Notes: generated by a model not told the origin, from the letters alone. A stretch of DNA of 12,489 nt from Acidobacteriota bacterium (GCA_003222935.1 QHXL01000052.1:1-12489); one strand, 5' to 3'. Counted from the stretch's first letter, positions 1-7,862 are shown. Numbers and translations are program-made.

Positions 1-636
1 GGCTGGAATTATTTTCTGTACCTGGGTCCACGCAATTCCGCTGCGCGTGTAAATGTAGACCGCACCTGCTTCCGAATTGCCAGGAAGGTCAGCGAAATGC
101 TCACCGACGAAAACTGTATCGCCGTTGATTGCTACAGCGTTGCCAAACTCCTGATCGGCAGCGGCATCGCTTGCTGTCAGCTTCTGTTGTTGTGTCCAGG
201 TCGTGCCGCTGCGAACGAAGACATAGGCTGATCCTGCGTTTGATAAAGGTGAGTCGTCATTAAAGGCACCGACTACGATCGTGTCACCGCTAATCGCCAC
301 TGAATAACCAAACTTGTCGGCGGTCGCGCCATCACTGGCGAGCAGTTTTGCCTGCTGCGTCCAGGTGCCGGCATTAAGAACATAAACAAATGCAGCGCCG
401 GCCTGACTGGCAGTTGTGCCGTCGAATCGCGCTCCTACCACCATGGTGTTTCCATCGAGAGCGATTGCGTTCCCAAACTGTGCGCCCACGCCTCTGGGTG
501 TAGAAGTAATCTTCTGCTTTTGCGTAAAAGTTGCAGCCATTACAGGCAGCGACAGGACCAAATACCAGAAGACCAATTGGCTACTTAAGAACCATCTCAG
601 ACGCGATGCTCGACTTTTGTTGATTAGGTTGTTCAT
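1..636 (-). CDS. Exported FG-GAP repeat (beta-propeller-like) protein, N-terminal part, runs off the left edge
   Basis: The reverse strand is open from an ATG at 636 to base 1, giving 212 codons with no stop, so the gene continues outside the window. An AAGGA Shine-Dalgarno (643-647) sits 6 nt before the ATG. Residues 1-35 form a signal peptide: basic start, hydrophobic core FLSSQLVFWYLVLSLP, likely cut near VMA-A. The mature part repeats every 55 residues: FGNAIAL at 54, FGYSVAI at 109 and FGNAVAI at 164. Each repeat continues as (D/S)G(N/D)T(I/M)VVGA, an acidic/Gly loop, AG(A/S)A(Y/F)V(F/Y)V, then TWTQQ.KL. This is the FG-GAP/integrin-alpha-like pattern typical of secreted or surface beta-propellers. 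Function and ligand cannot be read from this fragment. It is divergent from the sigma factor gene. Confidence 0.85.
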   Translation of the reverse strand, partial: MNNLINKSRASRLRWFLSSQLVFWYLVLSLPVMAATFTQKQKITSTPRGVGAQFGNAIALDGNTMVVGARFDGTTASQAGAAFVYVLNAGTWTQQAKLLASDGATADKFGYSVAISGDTIVVGAFNDDSPLSNAGSAYVFVRSGTTWTQQQKLTASDAAADQEFGNAVAINGDTVFVGEHFADLPGNSEAGAVYIYTRSGIAWTQVQKIIPA

Positions 637-720
637 GTTCTTTCCTTGCACCTCACCAATTTCGATTTACCTTTGTCCATCGAACTACGCGCAAGAGATT
701 GGGAAAGTGGCTCAGGCGGG

Positions 721-825
721 ATGAGGTCAGTACCGTTACGCGGTAGCGTCGGGTCGAGCGTTGTATCCCAGATGTATGGATGCTTGAATTGACCCGACGC
801 TACCGCGTAAGGGTACTGACCTCAT
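721..825. repeat. 35-bp inverted repeat with 35-nt spacer (REPIN/MITE-like palindrome)
   Basis: Bases 721-755 and the reverse complement of 791-825 match at 34 of 35 positions; the only mismatch is at position 15 of the arm. The core shared by both arms is TACGCGGTAGCGTCGGGTC. The spacer is 756-790. The short word GTGGC also precedes both arms in mirror image: directly outside the right arm (826-830 as its complement) and 9 bases further out on the left (707-711). It lies between two divergent genes. No transposase is nearby. The shape (two long arms facing each other around a short spacer, intergenic) fits REPIN or MITE elements mobilised in trans, which is inference. It would also fold into a very stable hairpin in RNA or single-stranded DNA. 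Confidence 0.85.
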
Positions 826-876
826 GCCACTTGACAGGCTGCAGACGGAGCCAGCGTCGAGGGCGAGGAACAATGG

Positions 877-903
877 TTGATTCAACTTGCAATGCCCTAT
901 ACT
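877..903 (+). promoter_or_regulatory. Possible promoter of the ECF sigma gene
   Basis: TTGATT (877-882) and TATACT (898-903) resemble -35 and -10 boxes, but the 15-nt spacer is short of the usual 17. The -10 box would lie 15 nt before the ATG at 919, implying a very short leader. It lies between the palindrome and the gene. Weak evidence only. Confidence 0.25.
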
Positions 904-918
904 CGCCCCGAAGAGTAG

Positions 919-1518
919 ATGTCTCTAGATTCAGACAGCGTTACGCAATTACTAACTGACTGGAGCGATGGCAATCAGCAGGCGCTCGAGCAGTTGCTTC
1001 CGCTCATCTACAACGAACTCCGACATCTGGCCCACCACTTCCTCTACCGAGAACGATCGGGACATACACTCCAAACCACGGCCCTGGTTCATGAGGCTTA
1101 TCTAAAACTCGTCGACCAAAGGGATCCTCATTGGCAAAATCGGGCACACTTCTTTGCCATCGCCGCACAGGCAATGAGACGCATATTGATTGATAGTGCG
1201 CGAAAACACGCCGCTCAAAAACGAGGCGGGCCACTTGAAAAGGTGTCGCTCGATGAGGCGTTAGCCATCTCGACGGAACCGAATATAAAACTGTTGGCAC
1301 TTGATGAAGCACTTAATACGCTGGCGGAAATTGATCCAGATCAAAGTCGAGTGGTCGAACTGCGTTACTTTGGTGGACTCACCATTGAAGAAACCGCCGA
1401 AGTCATGAATCTCTCACCAGCAACGATTAAACGTGAGTGGGCAATGGCACGTGCATGGCTTCATCAAGCGCTATCTGAAGACGGCTCGGAGTTATTGCCG
1501 GCTGATCCGTCATCATGA
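919..1518 (+). CDS. ECF-type RNA polymerase sigma factor (Sig-70_X6 / Sigma70_ECF type)
   Basis: A 199-residue alternative sigma factor. Region 2 spans about residues 8-95 (TDWSDGNQQALEQLLPLIY, then LVHEAYLKLV and FFAIAAQAMRRILID). Region 4 spans about 125-185, with the helix-turn-helix LTIEETAEVMNLSPATIKRE at 155-172. Length and wording match the acidobacterial/planctomycete Sig-70_X6 family rather than RpoE-like factors. There is no anti-sigma gene beside it; the next gene on the strand is a Ser/Thr kinase. In this family, kinase pairing is common and the kinase is thought to switch the sigma factor on. The region 2.2 positions that are acidic (DAED) in most ECF factors read QTTA here (52-55), with Thr53 and Thr54 as possible phosphorylation sites. 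The start is supported by a weak GAAGAG (910-915) before the ATG. Confidence 0.92.
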   Translation: MSLDSDSVTQLLTDWSDGNQQALEQLLPLIYNELRHLAHHFLYRERSGHTLQTTALVHEAYLKLVDQRDPHWQNRAHFFAIAAQAMRRILIDSARKHAAQKRGGPLEKVSLDEALAISTEPNIKLLALDEALNTLAEIDPDQSRVVELRYFGGLTIEETAEVMNLSPATIKREWAMARAWLHQALSEDGSELLPADPSS

Positions 1519-1657
1519 GCCAAAGTGTAGAGTCATTGCGCGTAGACTAGTGGAAGCGAGATCTCCTTCAAGCCGTTGGGCCTCTGCGCAGAAAGGCCTT
1601 GTCATCTTGAAAATTCTTTTGGTGAGATTTCTCAATGAGTCTCCCGAATCGGCTTAG

Positions 1658-1811
1658 CCGCCCGTTGTGAGGATGCGGCTATGCCCTTCCGTAAGTGTGG
1701 TCTGTTGATTTGGGGCTACGCCCTGGAGTGATTTCGCCGGGGGGAGGGCACAGCCCAAATACCAAAAAGGCTTGAAACGGAAGGGCGAAGCCACATCCTC
1801 ACAACAGGCGG
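1658..1811. repeat. 154-bp imperfect palindromic element (nested inverted repeats), MITE/REP-like
   Basis: The outer arms 1658-1692 and 1777-1811 match as reverse complements at 31 of 35 positions (shared words GTTGTGAGGATG and GCCCTTCCGT). Inside them, 1708-1724 pairs with 1745-1760 as a second stem (ATTTGGGGCTACGCCCT against AGGGCACAGCCCAAAT, one unpaired base). The motif GGCT(A/T)(C/T)GCCCT appears three times: on the plus strand at 1677 and 1716, and as its complement in the right arm, so the element may be built from one REP unit. It fills the middle of the 372-nt gap between the sigma factor and kinase genes. Its arms are unrelated to those at 721-825. Any read-through transcript would fold strongly here. 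Confidence 0.8.
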
Positions 1812-1834
1812 CAGAGCCGACACGTGAGGATTTC

Positions 1835-1891
1835 GTGGCGGCTATGCTGTCCTGCCTCCAGAATTTGCGCAGAGAGTTAGGGTTGACGTAA
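1835..1891 (+). other. Possible short ORF overlapping the kinase start (TAATG)
   Basis: A GTG at 1835, 4 nt after GAGGA (1826-1830), opens an 18-codon frame containing MLSCLQNLRRELGLT. Its TAA stop shares an A with the kinase ATG (TAATG). The frame is open upstream to 1709 through the palindrome, so this may be the tail of a decayed gene. The alternative is a leader peptide coupling translation to the kinase, whose own Shine-Dalgarno is weak (AGGG at 1879-1882). It could easily be chance. Confidence 0.2.
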
Positions 1892-4593
1892 TGACGCCCG
1901 AAGCCTGGCAAAAACTAAAAGCCATCTTTCAAGCTGCGCTCGAGCTTGAACCTGTCGATCGCTCTGCGTTTCTCAACGAAACTTGTGGGGACGACATGTT
2001 GCTCCGCTCACAGATCGAAAAACTGCTCGCATCTCATGAAGGCGCCGGAGCATTTCTCGGATCACCGGCCGTAGTCGATGTAGGTGTAATTGGTCAAACG
2101 AAGGTAGAAGCTGAGCAATTCATCGGCAAGCGAATCGGCGCTTACGAAATCATCAGCGAACTCGGGCATGGTGGAATGGGGACGGTTTATCTCGCCGTCC
2201 GCGCTGACGATCAGTATCAAAAACAGGTAGCCATCAAACTGGTCAATCGCGGAATGGATACCGAGATGATTCTCCGTCGCTTCACGATGGAGCGTCAGAT
2301 TCTCGCAAACCTCGAACACCCCAACATCGCTCGACTACTCGAAGGAGGCTCAACTCCCGATGGTCTTCCTTACTTCGTAATGGAGTACATCGAAGGCCAA
2401 CCGATGAATAAGTACTGCGACAGCCAACACTTCTCAATGGCCGAACGCCTGGTGTTATTTCGCGAAGTGTGTGGCGCACTCCAGTACGCGCATCAAAATC
2501 TTGTCGTGCATCGCGACATCAAACCGAGCAACATACTTGTAACTACCGATGGGATTCCCAAACTACTCGACTTCGGAATAGCAAAACTGCTGAGTCCGGG
2601 CTGGAACGAAGATTCCGCCGAGGCAACTGCCAGTGTCGTGCAGTTGATGACGCCTGAGTATGCCAGTCCTGAACAACTACGTGGCCTTACGATTACTACT
2701 GCCAGCGATGTCTACAGCCTGGGTGTTGTTTTGTATGAGCTGTTGAGTGGTCATCACCCTTATCGATTACGCAGTCGCAGACCAGAAGAAGTCGTCGAAG
2801 TAATTCTTCACGAAGAACCTGAGAAACCCAGTCTCGCAGCCACACAGAAGCAGGCAAACGACTCCACCGGTGATACATCAAGCTCGCCATCGGTGACTCG
2901 AAATCCGAAATTTCTGCGCGGTGATCTGGATAACATCGTGCTCAAAGCGCTCCGCAAAGAACCTGAGCGACGATACGCCTCGGTCCAGGAATTCGCGGAA
3001 GACATTCGTCGTCATCTGGAAGGGTTGCCGGTCACCGCCACTCCCGACACACTTTCTTATCGAGCGGGAAAATTTGTTCAGCGGCACAAAGCAGGAGTGC
3101 TTGCAGCCGTTGCCGTCGTACTCACTCTGCTCACGGCAACCATCATCACAACCCGGCAAGCCACGATAGCCAAGCGCGAACGAGCCAAAGCGGAGCGACA
3201 CTTCAAGGAAGTGCGGAACCTGACAAACTCTTTTCTGTTCGACTTTCACGACTCGATCGCCGACTTGAACGGCGCAACTCAGGCGCGTCAAATGGTAGTG
3301 CAGAAAGCTCAGGAGTATCTGAGTACCTTGAGCCAGGAAGCAGGCAACGATCGCGAACTGCTTTGGGAACTTTCAACAGCTTATCTGAAACTTGGCGATG
3401 TGCAGGGACGACCGGGATTTTCACGCACGGGTGATACCTCCGGCGCCTTAAAGTCTTACGAACAGTCGCTCGAAATTCGACGACGTCTCGTAGCACTTGA
3501 TCCAGACAATAAGGATTATCGACTCGGCCTTGCGATTACGCTTTCGCGCTTTGGTCCAATCAACCAGGTGCTTGGTAACCCGGGCGTCTCCGCTGAACGT
3601 ATGCGCGAGTCAATGGAAATAACCGACGCTCTTTTGCTGACCTCCCACGATCTGACGACGTTTCAAGCCGCCTTCAGAGCGCCAGCTTTTCTCGGGGATG
3701 CGCTGTCGGAGTTAGGTAACTATGACGAAGCGCTGGCGATGTATCAAAAGTCGCTGTCCATTGCCGAACGCATGAAAAGTGAATCGCTCCCTGAGAAGGA
3801 CGTGACGCTTCGCTTCGTTGTTGCGCTCGAACGACTGGGCTTTGCCTATGCCATCAACGGTGACTGGCAAAAAGCGCTCGACACTCACCTGACAATGTTG
3901 GCCCGGTCGGAAGAATTGTGCGCGCTGGATCCGTCGAGTCTCGACTACCAGCGGATCAAAGCGACGGCCCTGGACCATGTGGGAGATTCGTTTCGCGGTG
4001 TTAAGAACTATCAGAAGGCACTTGAAAGTGGAGAGCGCGGTTTAGAGATGTATGAAGAGATTCTCCGGAAGGATTCGCAAAACGCGCGGGCCAAGAAAGA
4101 TGTAGGTGACTGCTCGCATCACGTTAGCGAAACCCTGCTCGCTTCGGGCGATTACCGCGGCGCTTCGGCACTCCTCGAAAGAACGGTAAGTATCAGACGG
4201 CAACTCACAGCACTTGATGAAACCAATGTGGAATATCCTGACGACCTCGCGAATAGCCTGATGCTGACCGGTGAAAGTATAGCGGCTGGCGGTAACGCCG
4301 CGAGTGCACTCGAAGCTTACCGAGAGGCTCGGATGATCAGCGAACCAATAGTTGCAGCACATCGGCGACGAATTGATTACCGTCGCGATTTGGCCCGACT
4401 CTATACAGATATGGGAGGTGCTTTTACACATTTGGGAAATGGAGACGAAGCTGCAGTCTGGTATCAGAAGGGCCTTGATTTGTGGAATGAGTTGCAAGAG
4501 CAACATGCGCTATGGGCCAAAGAGCTGGGTATGCCCAGGAAGGTCGCCGGAGATCTTTCTCGAGTCCGTTCAGCGCAACTGAAAGAGAGGTAG
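1891..4593 (+). CDS. Membrane Ser/Thr protein kinase (PknB/Hanks type) with C-terminal TPR region
   Basis: A 900-residue protein. Residues 1-80 are a helical N-terminal segment usual in acidobacterial kinases of this kind. The kinase domain runs from about 83 to 375 with all key elements: glycine loop GHGGMG (92-97), VAIK with Lys116, Glu134 in helix C, HRDIKPSN (207-214; catalytic Asp209, Asn214), DFG (227-229), activation segment end TPEYASPEQ (254-262), and Asp273. An unusual linker of about 35 residues (308-342, Ser/Thr-rich) interrupts the C-lobe. One membrane helix lies at about 401-421. It is followed by the family-typical stretch around FLFDFHDSIADLNG and about seven TPR-like helical pairs (roughly 480-890). 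The kinase N-terminus is therefore cytoplasmic and the TPRs are predicted outside the membrane. It probably phosphorylates targets including the upstream sigma factor (inference). Confidence 0.93.
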   Translation: MTPEAWQKLKAIFQAALELEPVDRSAFLNETCGDDMLLRSQIEKLLASHEGAGAFLGSPAVVDVGVIGQTKVEAEQFIGKRIGAYEIISELGHGGMGTVYLAVRADDQYQKQVAIKLVNRGMDTEMILRRFTMERQILANLEHPNIARLLEGGSTPDGLPYFVMEYIEGQPMNKYCDSQHFSMAERLVLFREVCGALQYAHQNLVVHRDIKPSNILVTTDGIPKLLDFGIAKLLSPGWNEDSAEATASVVQLMTPEYASPEQLRGLTITTASDVYSLGVVLYELLSGHHPYRLRSRRPEEVVEVILHEEPEKPSLAATQKQANDSTGDTSSSPSVTRNPKFLRGDLDNIVLKALRKEPERRYASVQEFAEDIRRHLEGLPVTATPDTLSYRAGKFVQRHKAGVLAAVAVVLTLLTATIITTRQATIAKRERAKAERHFKEVRNLTNSFLFDFHDSIADLNGATQARQMVVQKAQEYLSTLSQEAGNDRELLWELSTAYLKLGDVQGRPGFSRTGDTSGALKSYEQSLEIRRRLVALDPDNKDYRLGLAITLSRFGPINQVLGNPGVSAERMRESMEITDALLLTSHDLTTFQAAFRAPAFLGDALSELGNYDEALAMYQKSLSIAERMKSESLPEKDVTLRFVVALERLGFAYAINGDWQKALDTHLTMLARSEELCALDPSSLDYQRIKATALDHVGDSFRGVKNYQKALESGERGLEMYEEILRKDSQNARAKKDVGDCSHHVSETLLASGDYRGASALLERTVSIRRQLTALDETNVEYPDDLANSLMLTGESIAAGGNAASALEAYREARMISEPIVAAHRRRIDYRRDLARLYTDMGGAFTHLGNGDEAAVWYQKGLDLWNELQEQHALWAKELGMPRKVAGDLSRVRSAQLKER

Positions 4594-4618
4594 CGTTATG
4601 GAAAGTAGCAGAATAGCT

Positions 4619-5554
4619 CTACCTGACTGGTGCTGGAGCCTTAGATGTAGGCACTGGCTTTCCATCCACTGTATCAGGCTCCATTAGTTCGATTCGAGTT
4701 CCATCAGGATCGAACAGGTTCGCCTGCCGCTTGCCGTTCTTGCCAACCTTTATCTCAATTGGCCTGCTGTAGCTCTTTCGCGAAGGGTGGGATTCGAGAA
4801 TCGCTACGGCCGCCTTTATATCCGGCGTGATCAGACAGATATGATTCTTAACACCAATCTGTCCGGCGTCAGGCGGCGCGGAGTAAAGCATGAATTCAAG
4901 ATAGTCTTTACCATCGGGAACGCGCATGTTGACCCAACTCAACACATCGCTGGATGGACCACCTCTCCAGAAATCCTCAAATCCAAGAATGTCTCGATAG
5001 AAATTCATGGCTGGATCGAGCGCCCCAACCAAGACACCGATGTGGGCGATATGCGTCGAGATACGAGTGTCAGGCATGAATTTACTCTTCTCGCGTAGCG
5101 TCCAACTATCGGGTTGATACTGAACAATCTCGACTGTGTGCCCGTCCGGGTCGAGTATGTTGAAGTTCAAATTTCCGATCTGACCCTTGCCAACTTTATC
5201 TGGAACTTTTACTCCACGCGTCGCCAGATATTGACGCATTGCGGCTGCGGAGTCAGTGTAAAAGGCGATGTGATTGAGATGGCCGTCCTGCTTTGGGGCT
5301 TCCGCGAAGAGTTCTATGTATTGCTCATCGTTGATCTTGATAAACGCTATTCGATCGGAGCCGTCGTCGCGTTTCAAAACAAAGGGTTCAGCGAATCCGA
5401 GAAAATCCTTGTAAAACGCGCGCGCTGCTTGCAGATCGTTAACGTACAACGCCATATGGGCCACGCCAAGGACACGAGGCCGAGTTGCTTTCTGGCCAAT
5501 CACTGAGCCGCAAATGAGAAGAGTAAATAACAGTAAGCACGACATTCGGTTCAT
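4619..5554 (-). CDS. Exported tandem VOC (glyoxalase/dioxygenase-fold) protein
   Basis: A 311-residue protein from an ATG at 5554; the longer frame to a TTG at 5575 would run through the ribosome-binding site. Residues 1-21 look like a signal peptide (MNRMSCLLLFTLLICGSVIG, then QK). Two VOC modules follow. In the first (about 28-148) the expected metal ligands are present: His33, Glu81, His95, Glu142. In the second (about 165-292) they are His168 or His171, Glu220, His238 and Glu289. So both modules may bind a divalent metal. The substrate cannot be told from sequence: VOC proteins include glyoxalases, extradiol dioxygenases and resistance proteins. It converges on the kinase gene with only 25 nt between stops, and follows the AAA+ gene after 61 nt, so co-transcription with that gene is possible. 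Confidence 0.88.
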   Translation of the reverse strand: MNRMSCLLLFTLLICGSVIGQKATRPRVLGVAHMALYVNDLQAARAFYKDFLGFAEPFVLKRDDGSDRIAFIKINDEQYIELFAEAPKQDGHLNHIAFYTDSAAAMRQYLATRGVKVPDKVGKGQIGNLNFNILDPDGHTVEIVQYQPDSWTLREKSKFMPDTRISTHIAHIGVLVGALDPAMNFYRDILGFEDFWRGGPSSDVLSWVNMRVPDGKDYLEFMLYSAPPDAGQIGVKNHICLITPDIKAAVAILESHPSRKSYSRPIEIKVGKNGKRQANLFDPDGTRIELMEPDTVDGKPVPTSKAPAPVR

Positions 5555-5563
5555 GCCTAAATG

Positions 5564-5570
5564 CCTCCTT
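5564..5570 (-). promoter_or_regulatory. Shine-Dalgarno site fixing the VOC gene start
   Basis: The reverse strand reads AAGGAGG, followed by a 9-nt spacer and ATG at 5554. This perfect site selects ATG 5554 over the upstream TTG at 5575, which lies before it. Confidence 0.8.
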
Positions 5571-5615
5571 GGCAATTATCCAGTAAGCGCATGGTATTGT
5601 GAGCTTTGGGAATTG

Positions 5616-7073
5616 CTACGGTCTCGAAGCGTCAAGTTCTGGAGGCAGGCGCACGCCGCTCGACCGCAACTCCTCCACTGTTGGGATGTCTGCTTCGTCA
5701 ATCGTTGCCAGTACCTCTTCATTGATATTTGGGAGGGTCACAATTCGATTGGCCTGTTTACTGATCGTCATCTCAAACAAATTCCGCGCTGTCCGCGCGT
5801 TGCCGAACGACTCATCGCGCGCGAGACTGAGAAGCTTAAACAACTCCAGAAGTCTCTGTTCGGCCTCTGAACTCAACTTGAAGGACGCCTTGGCACAAAA
5901 GCCTTTGAAGATTTCAATCAACTGTTCCGGTGTGTAATCCTCAAAGTGAAGGAACTTGGTGAAACGAGAGCGAAGGCCAGGATTCGATGAAATGAATTCT
6001 TCCATTTTCTCCGTGTAGCCAGCCACGATGACGACAAAATCATGCCGGTGGTCTTCCATCAACTTGAGCAGCGTTTCGACGGCCTCCTGGCCAAAGTCAT
6101 TGCCCCTTCCTTCGCCATTGAGTGCATAGGCTTCATCAATAAAGAGCACGCCACCGAGAGCCTGACGCACGACTTCTTTAACCTTTAACGCCGTCTGTCC
6201 GACGTAGCCGGCGACGAGATCGCCGCGATCACTTTCGATCAAATGACCGCGACTGAGAATCTGTAAGGATCGATAGACCTGGGCCAGTAGTCGGGCCATG
6301 GTCGTCTTTCCGGTTCCGGGATTTCCATAAAAAACCAGGTGGCGCGAAATAGGTGCAGCGAGCATGCCCTTTTCTTCGCGCATTTTTTGCACCTTGAGAA
6401 AATTGATTAGTTGGCGTACGTCCGTCTTGACGCGATGCAAGCCGACGAGCCCGTCCAGCTCTTTCAGCAACTCCTCCAACGGGCGAGAGGCATCGTCTTC
6501 AACCGGCGATGTTTCCGTAGGCGTCGCGATGATCTCGCCGGATTTGGGCGTGTTGTCTTCAACGCTGGGATCGCCACCGTGGGGATAGAGCGTCGTTTTG
6601 AACTGGAGCAGTGCAGCCGCTTCGGAAGACGTCACCGTCCCGTCAGATTTGATCACCAGGTTGGCGAACTGAAAGAGAGCATGGCGCGTCCGGTCGGCAT
6701 AATTGAATCCACACCTGCGGTCGTACTCTTCGAGATAGGAGATAACAACCGGCGTGCGGTCGAAGCGTTGAGAAATATTCGGATTGAACGACAGCGGCGC
6801 GGGAAGAGGAAATGCATTCTCTTCACACTCGAGATCGAACCAGCCACAAACGGTTTCAAAGTAACTTTGCTTCTCCTCGATTGAGCAGTTGCGTACGTCT
6901 ACGAATTGTCTGGCGACGGAAAGCAGTTGATTAGCGAGAACCATTTTCCCGTCAGGTGGACGGTCCGCGCCGCGCCACACGTTACGAATGCTCACGTCGA
7001 GCGCCGTCGCCAAATCTGCGAAGGTCTTTTTCAGCGACGCGATCAGGCGCGGGTTGTTCGGAAGGAAAGACAT
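5616..7073 (-). CDS. CbxX/CfqX (SpoVK)-type AAA+ ATPase with TerB-like N-terminal segment
   Basis: A 485-residue protein. The AAA+ module covers about 195-460. Walker A is GNPGTGKTT (250-258). The pore-loop-like GYVGQT is at 289-294, Walker B VLFIDEA at 309-315, sensor 1 around VVIVAGY (347-353), the arginine finger in NPGLRSRF (364-371), and sensor 2 in FGNARTARN. This matches the family of Rubisco activase CbbX, SpoVK and the EccA N-terminal partner, which remodel other proteins using ATP. The first 195 residues are not AAA+. A stretch at about 131-165 (FANLVIKSDGTVTSSEAA) resembles the acidic, helical TerB tellurite-resistance fold. An acidic linker (about 168-197) joins the two. There are no Rubisco, sporulation or type VII genes in the window, so the client is unknown. 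The ATG at 7073 has no clear Shine-Dalgarno. Confidence 0.9.
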   Translation of the reverse strand: MSFLPNNPRLIASLKKTFADLATALDVSIRNVWRGADRPPDGKMVLANQLLSVARQFVDVRNCSIEEKQSYFETVCGWFDLECEENAFPLPAPLSFNPNISQRFDRTPVVISYLEEYDRRCGFNYADRTRHALFQFANLVIKSDGTVTSSEAAALLQFKTTLYPHGGDPSVEDNTPKSGEIIATPTETSPVEDDASRPLEELLKELDGLVGLHRVKTDVRQLINFLKVQKMREEKGMLAAPISRHLVFYGNPGTGKTTMARLLAQVYRSLQILSRGHLIESDRGDLVAGYVGQTALKVKEVVRQALGGVLFIDEAYALNGEGRGNDFGQEAVETLLKLMEDHRHDFVVIVAGYTEKMEEFISSNPGLRSRFTKFLHFEDYTPEQLIEIFKGFCAKASFKLSSEAEQRLLELFKLLSLARDESFGNARTARNLFEMTISKQANRIVTLPNINEEVLATIDEADIPTVEELRSSGVRLPPELDASRP

Positions 7074-7202
7074 GAATTATTTTTCAATCTGACGGGGGTC
7101 GAATTTTGAGAGGGGATTGTAGCACCTGCACCCGATGGAGTATTTGACATGATCTACGTTGCCTTCAAGCCGCGTTAGCTTTAACCTATTCGCAACTAAC
7201 AA

Positions 7203-7862
7203 ATGGCTGCTCAAACCCTAAACTATCTTGACGCGATCTCGCATCTACCAGTTGGTGGAACGCTGATTCTGACGGATGTTTCCTGGGAAGATTACGATCA
7301 ATTACTCACTGATCTTGGCGCCACGTCTGCCCTCAAAATCACTTACGATCGTGGAAGGTTGGAAGTCATGAGTCCCTCACAAAAGCATGAAAGATTTAAG
7401 GAAATAATTGCCCGTATCGTATATCTCATCGCAGACGAAATGGACATACCAATCGAGAGCCTTGGTTCCACCACCTACAAACAAGAATGGTTAGCGCGAG
7501 GTGTTGAGCCGGATGCATGCTTTTATGTTCAGAACGCCGCAAAAATAATCGGAAGTGAGTCCCTCGATCTGCGCGCGTGTCCTCCGCCTGATATCGTAGT
7601 TGAAATTGATATCGCCGACGACTCAAAGAGCAAGCTGTCAATCTACGCTGAAATGGGAGTTCCTGAACTCTGGCGCTACGACGAACACCAATTCTTCGTT
7701 TATCGTTTGGAGCGGAACCTTTATGTTGAGATGCCGGTCAGCCTCAGCTTTCCTCTCCTGACGACCCAACTCTTGGCCCAACTTCTCGAACAAAGCAAAA
7801 CGGAAGGACAGTCCGCAACGCTTAGGTCTCTTCGGGAGTGGATTCACCATCACAAAGTGTAA
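7203..7862 (+). CDS. Uma2 family (DUF820) PD-(D/E)xK-fold putative endonuclease
   Basis: A 219-residue protein matching the Uma2/DUF820 pattern. It has an N-terminal segment ending in ITYDRGRLEVMSPS (46-59) and His62 in the following helix. The predicted active-site core is VEPD (Asp104), PDIVVEI (Asp130, Glu134), then SKSKLSIYAEMGVPELWRYD with Lys142/Lys144. Length is close to the usual 180-220. Uma2 proteins have a restriction-endonuclease-like fold; most are uncharacterised and often occur in many copies per genome in cyanobacteria and Blastocatellia. It is divergent from the AAA+ gene (129 nt between starts) and convergent with the metallophosphoesterase. There is no clear Shine-Dalgarno; the ATG directly follows an AACAA tract. 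It has no toxin-antitoxin-like partner. Confidence 0.88.
   Translation: MAAQTLNYLDAISHLPVGGTLILTDVSWEDYDQLLTDLGATSALKITYDRGRLEVMSPSQKHERFKEIIARIVYLIADEMDIPIESLGSTTYKQEWLARGVEPDACFYVQNAAKIIGSESLDLRACPPPDIVVEIDIADDSKSKLSIYAEMGVPELWRYDEHQFFVYRLERNLYVEMPVSLSFPLLTTQLLAQLLEQSKTEGQSATLRSLREWIHHHKV

Noticed and set aside
416..724. A plus-strand frame at the left end
   Set aside because: Most of it lies opposite the FG-GAP gene, which has clear repeats and a signal peptide; the remainder extends into the intergene up to the palindrome.
4042..4506. A 154-codon minus-strand frame
   Set aside because: Antisense to the TPR region of the kinase, with no recognisable domain.
7144..7149. TTGACA upstream of the Uma2 gene as a -35 box
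   Set aside because: No acceptable -10 sequence 15-19 nt downstream.
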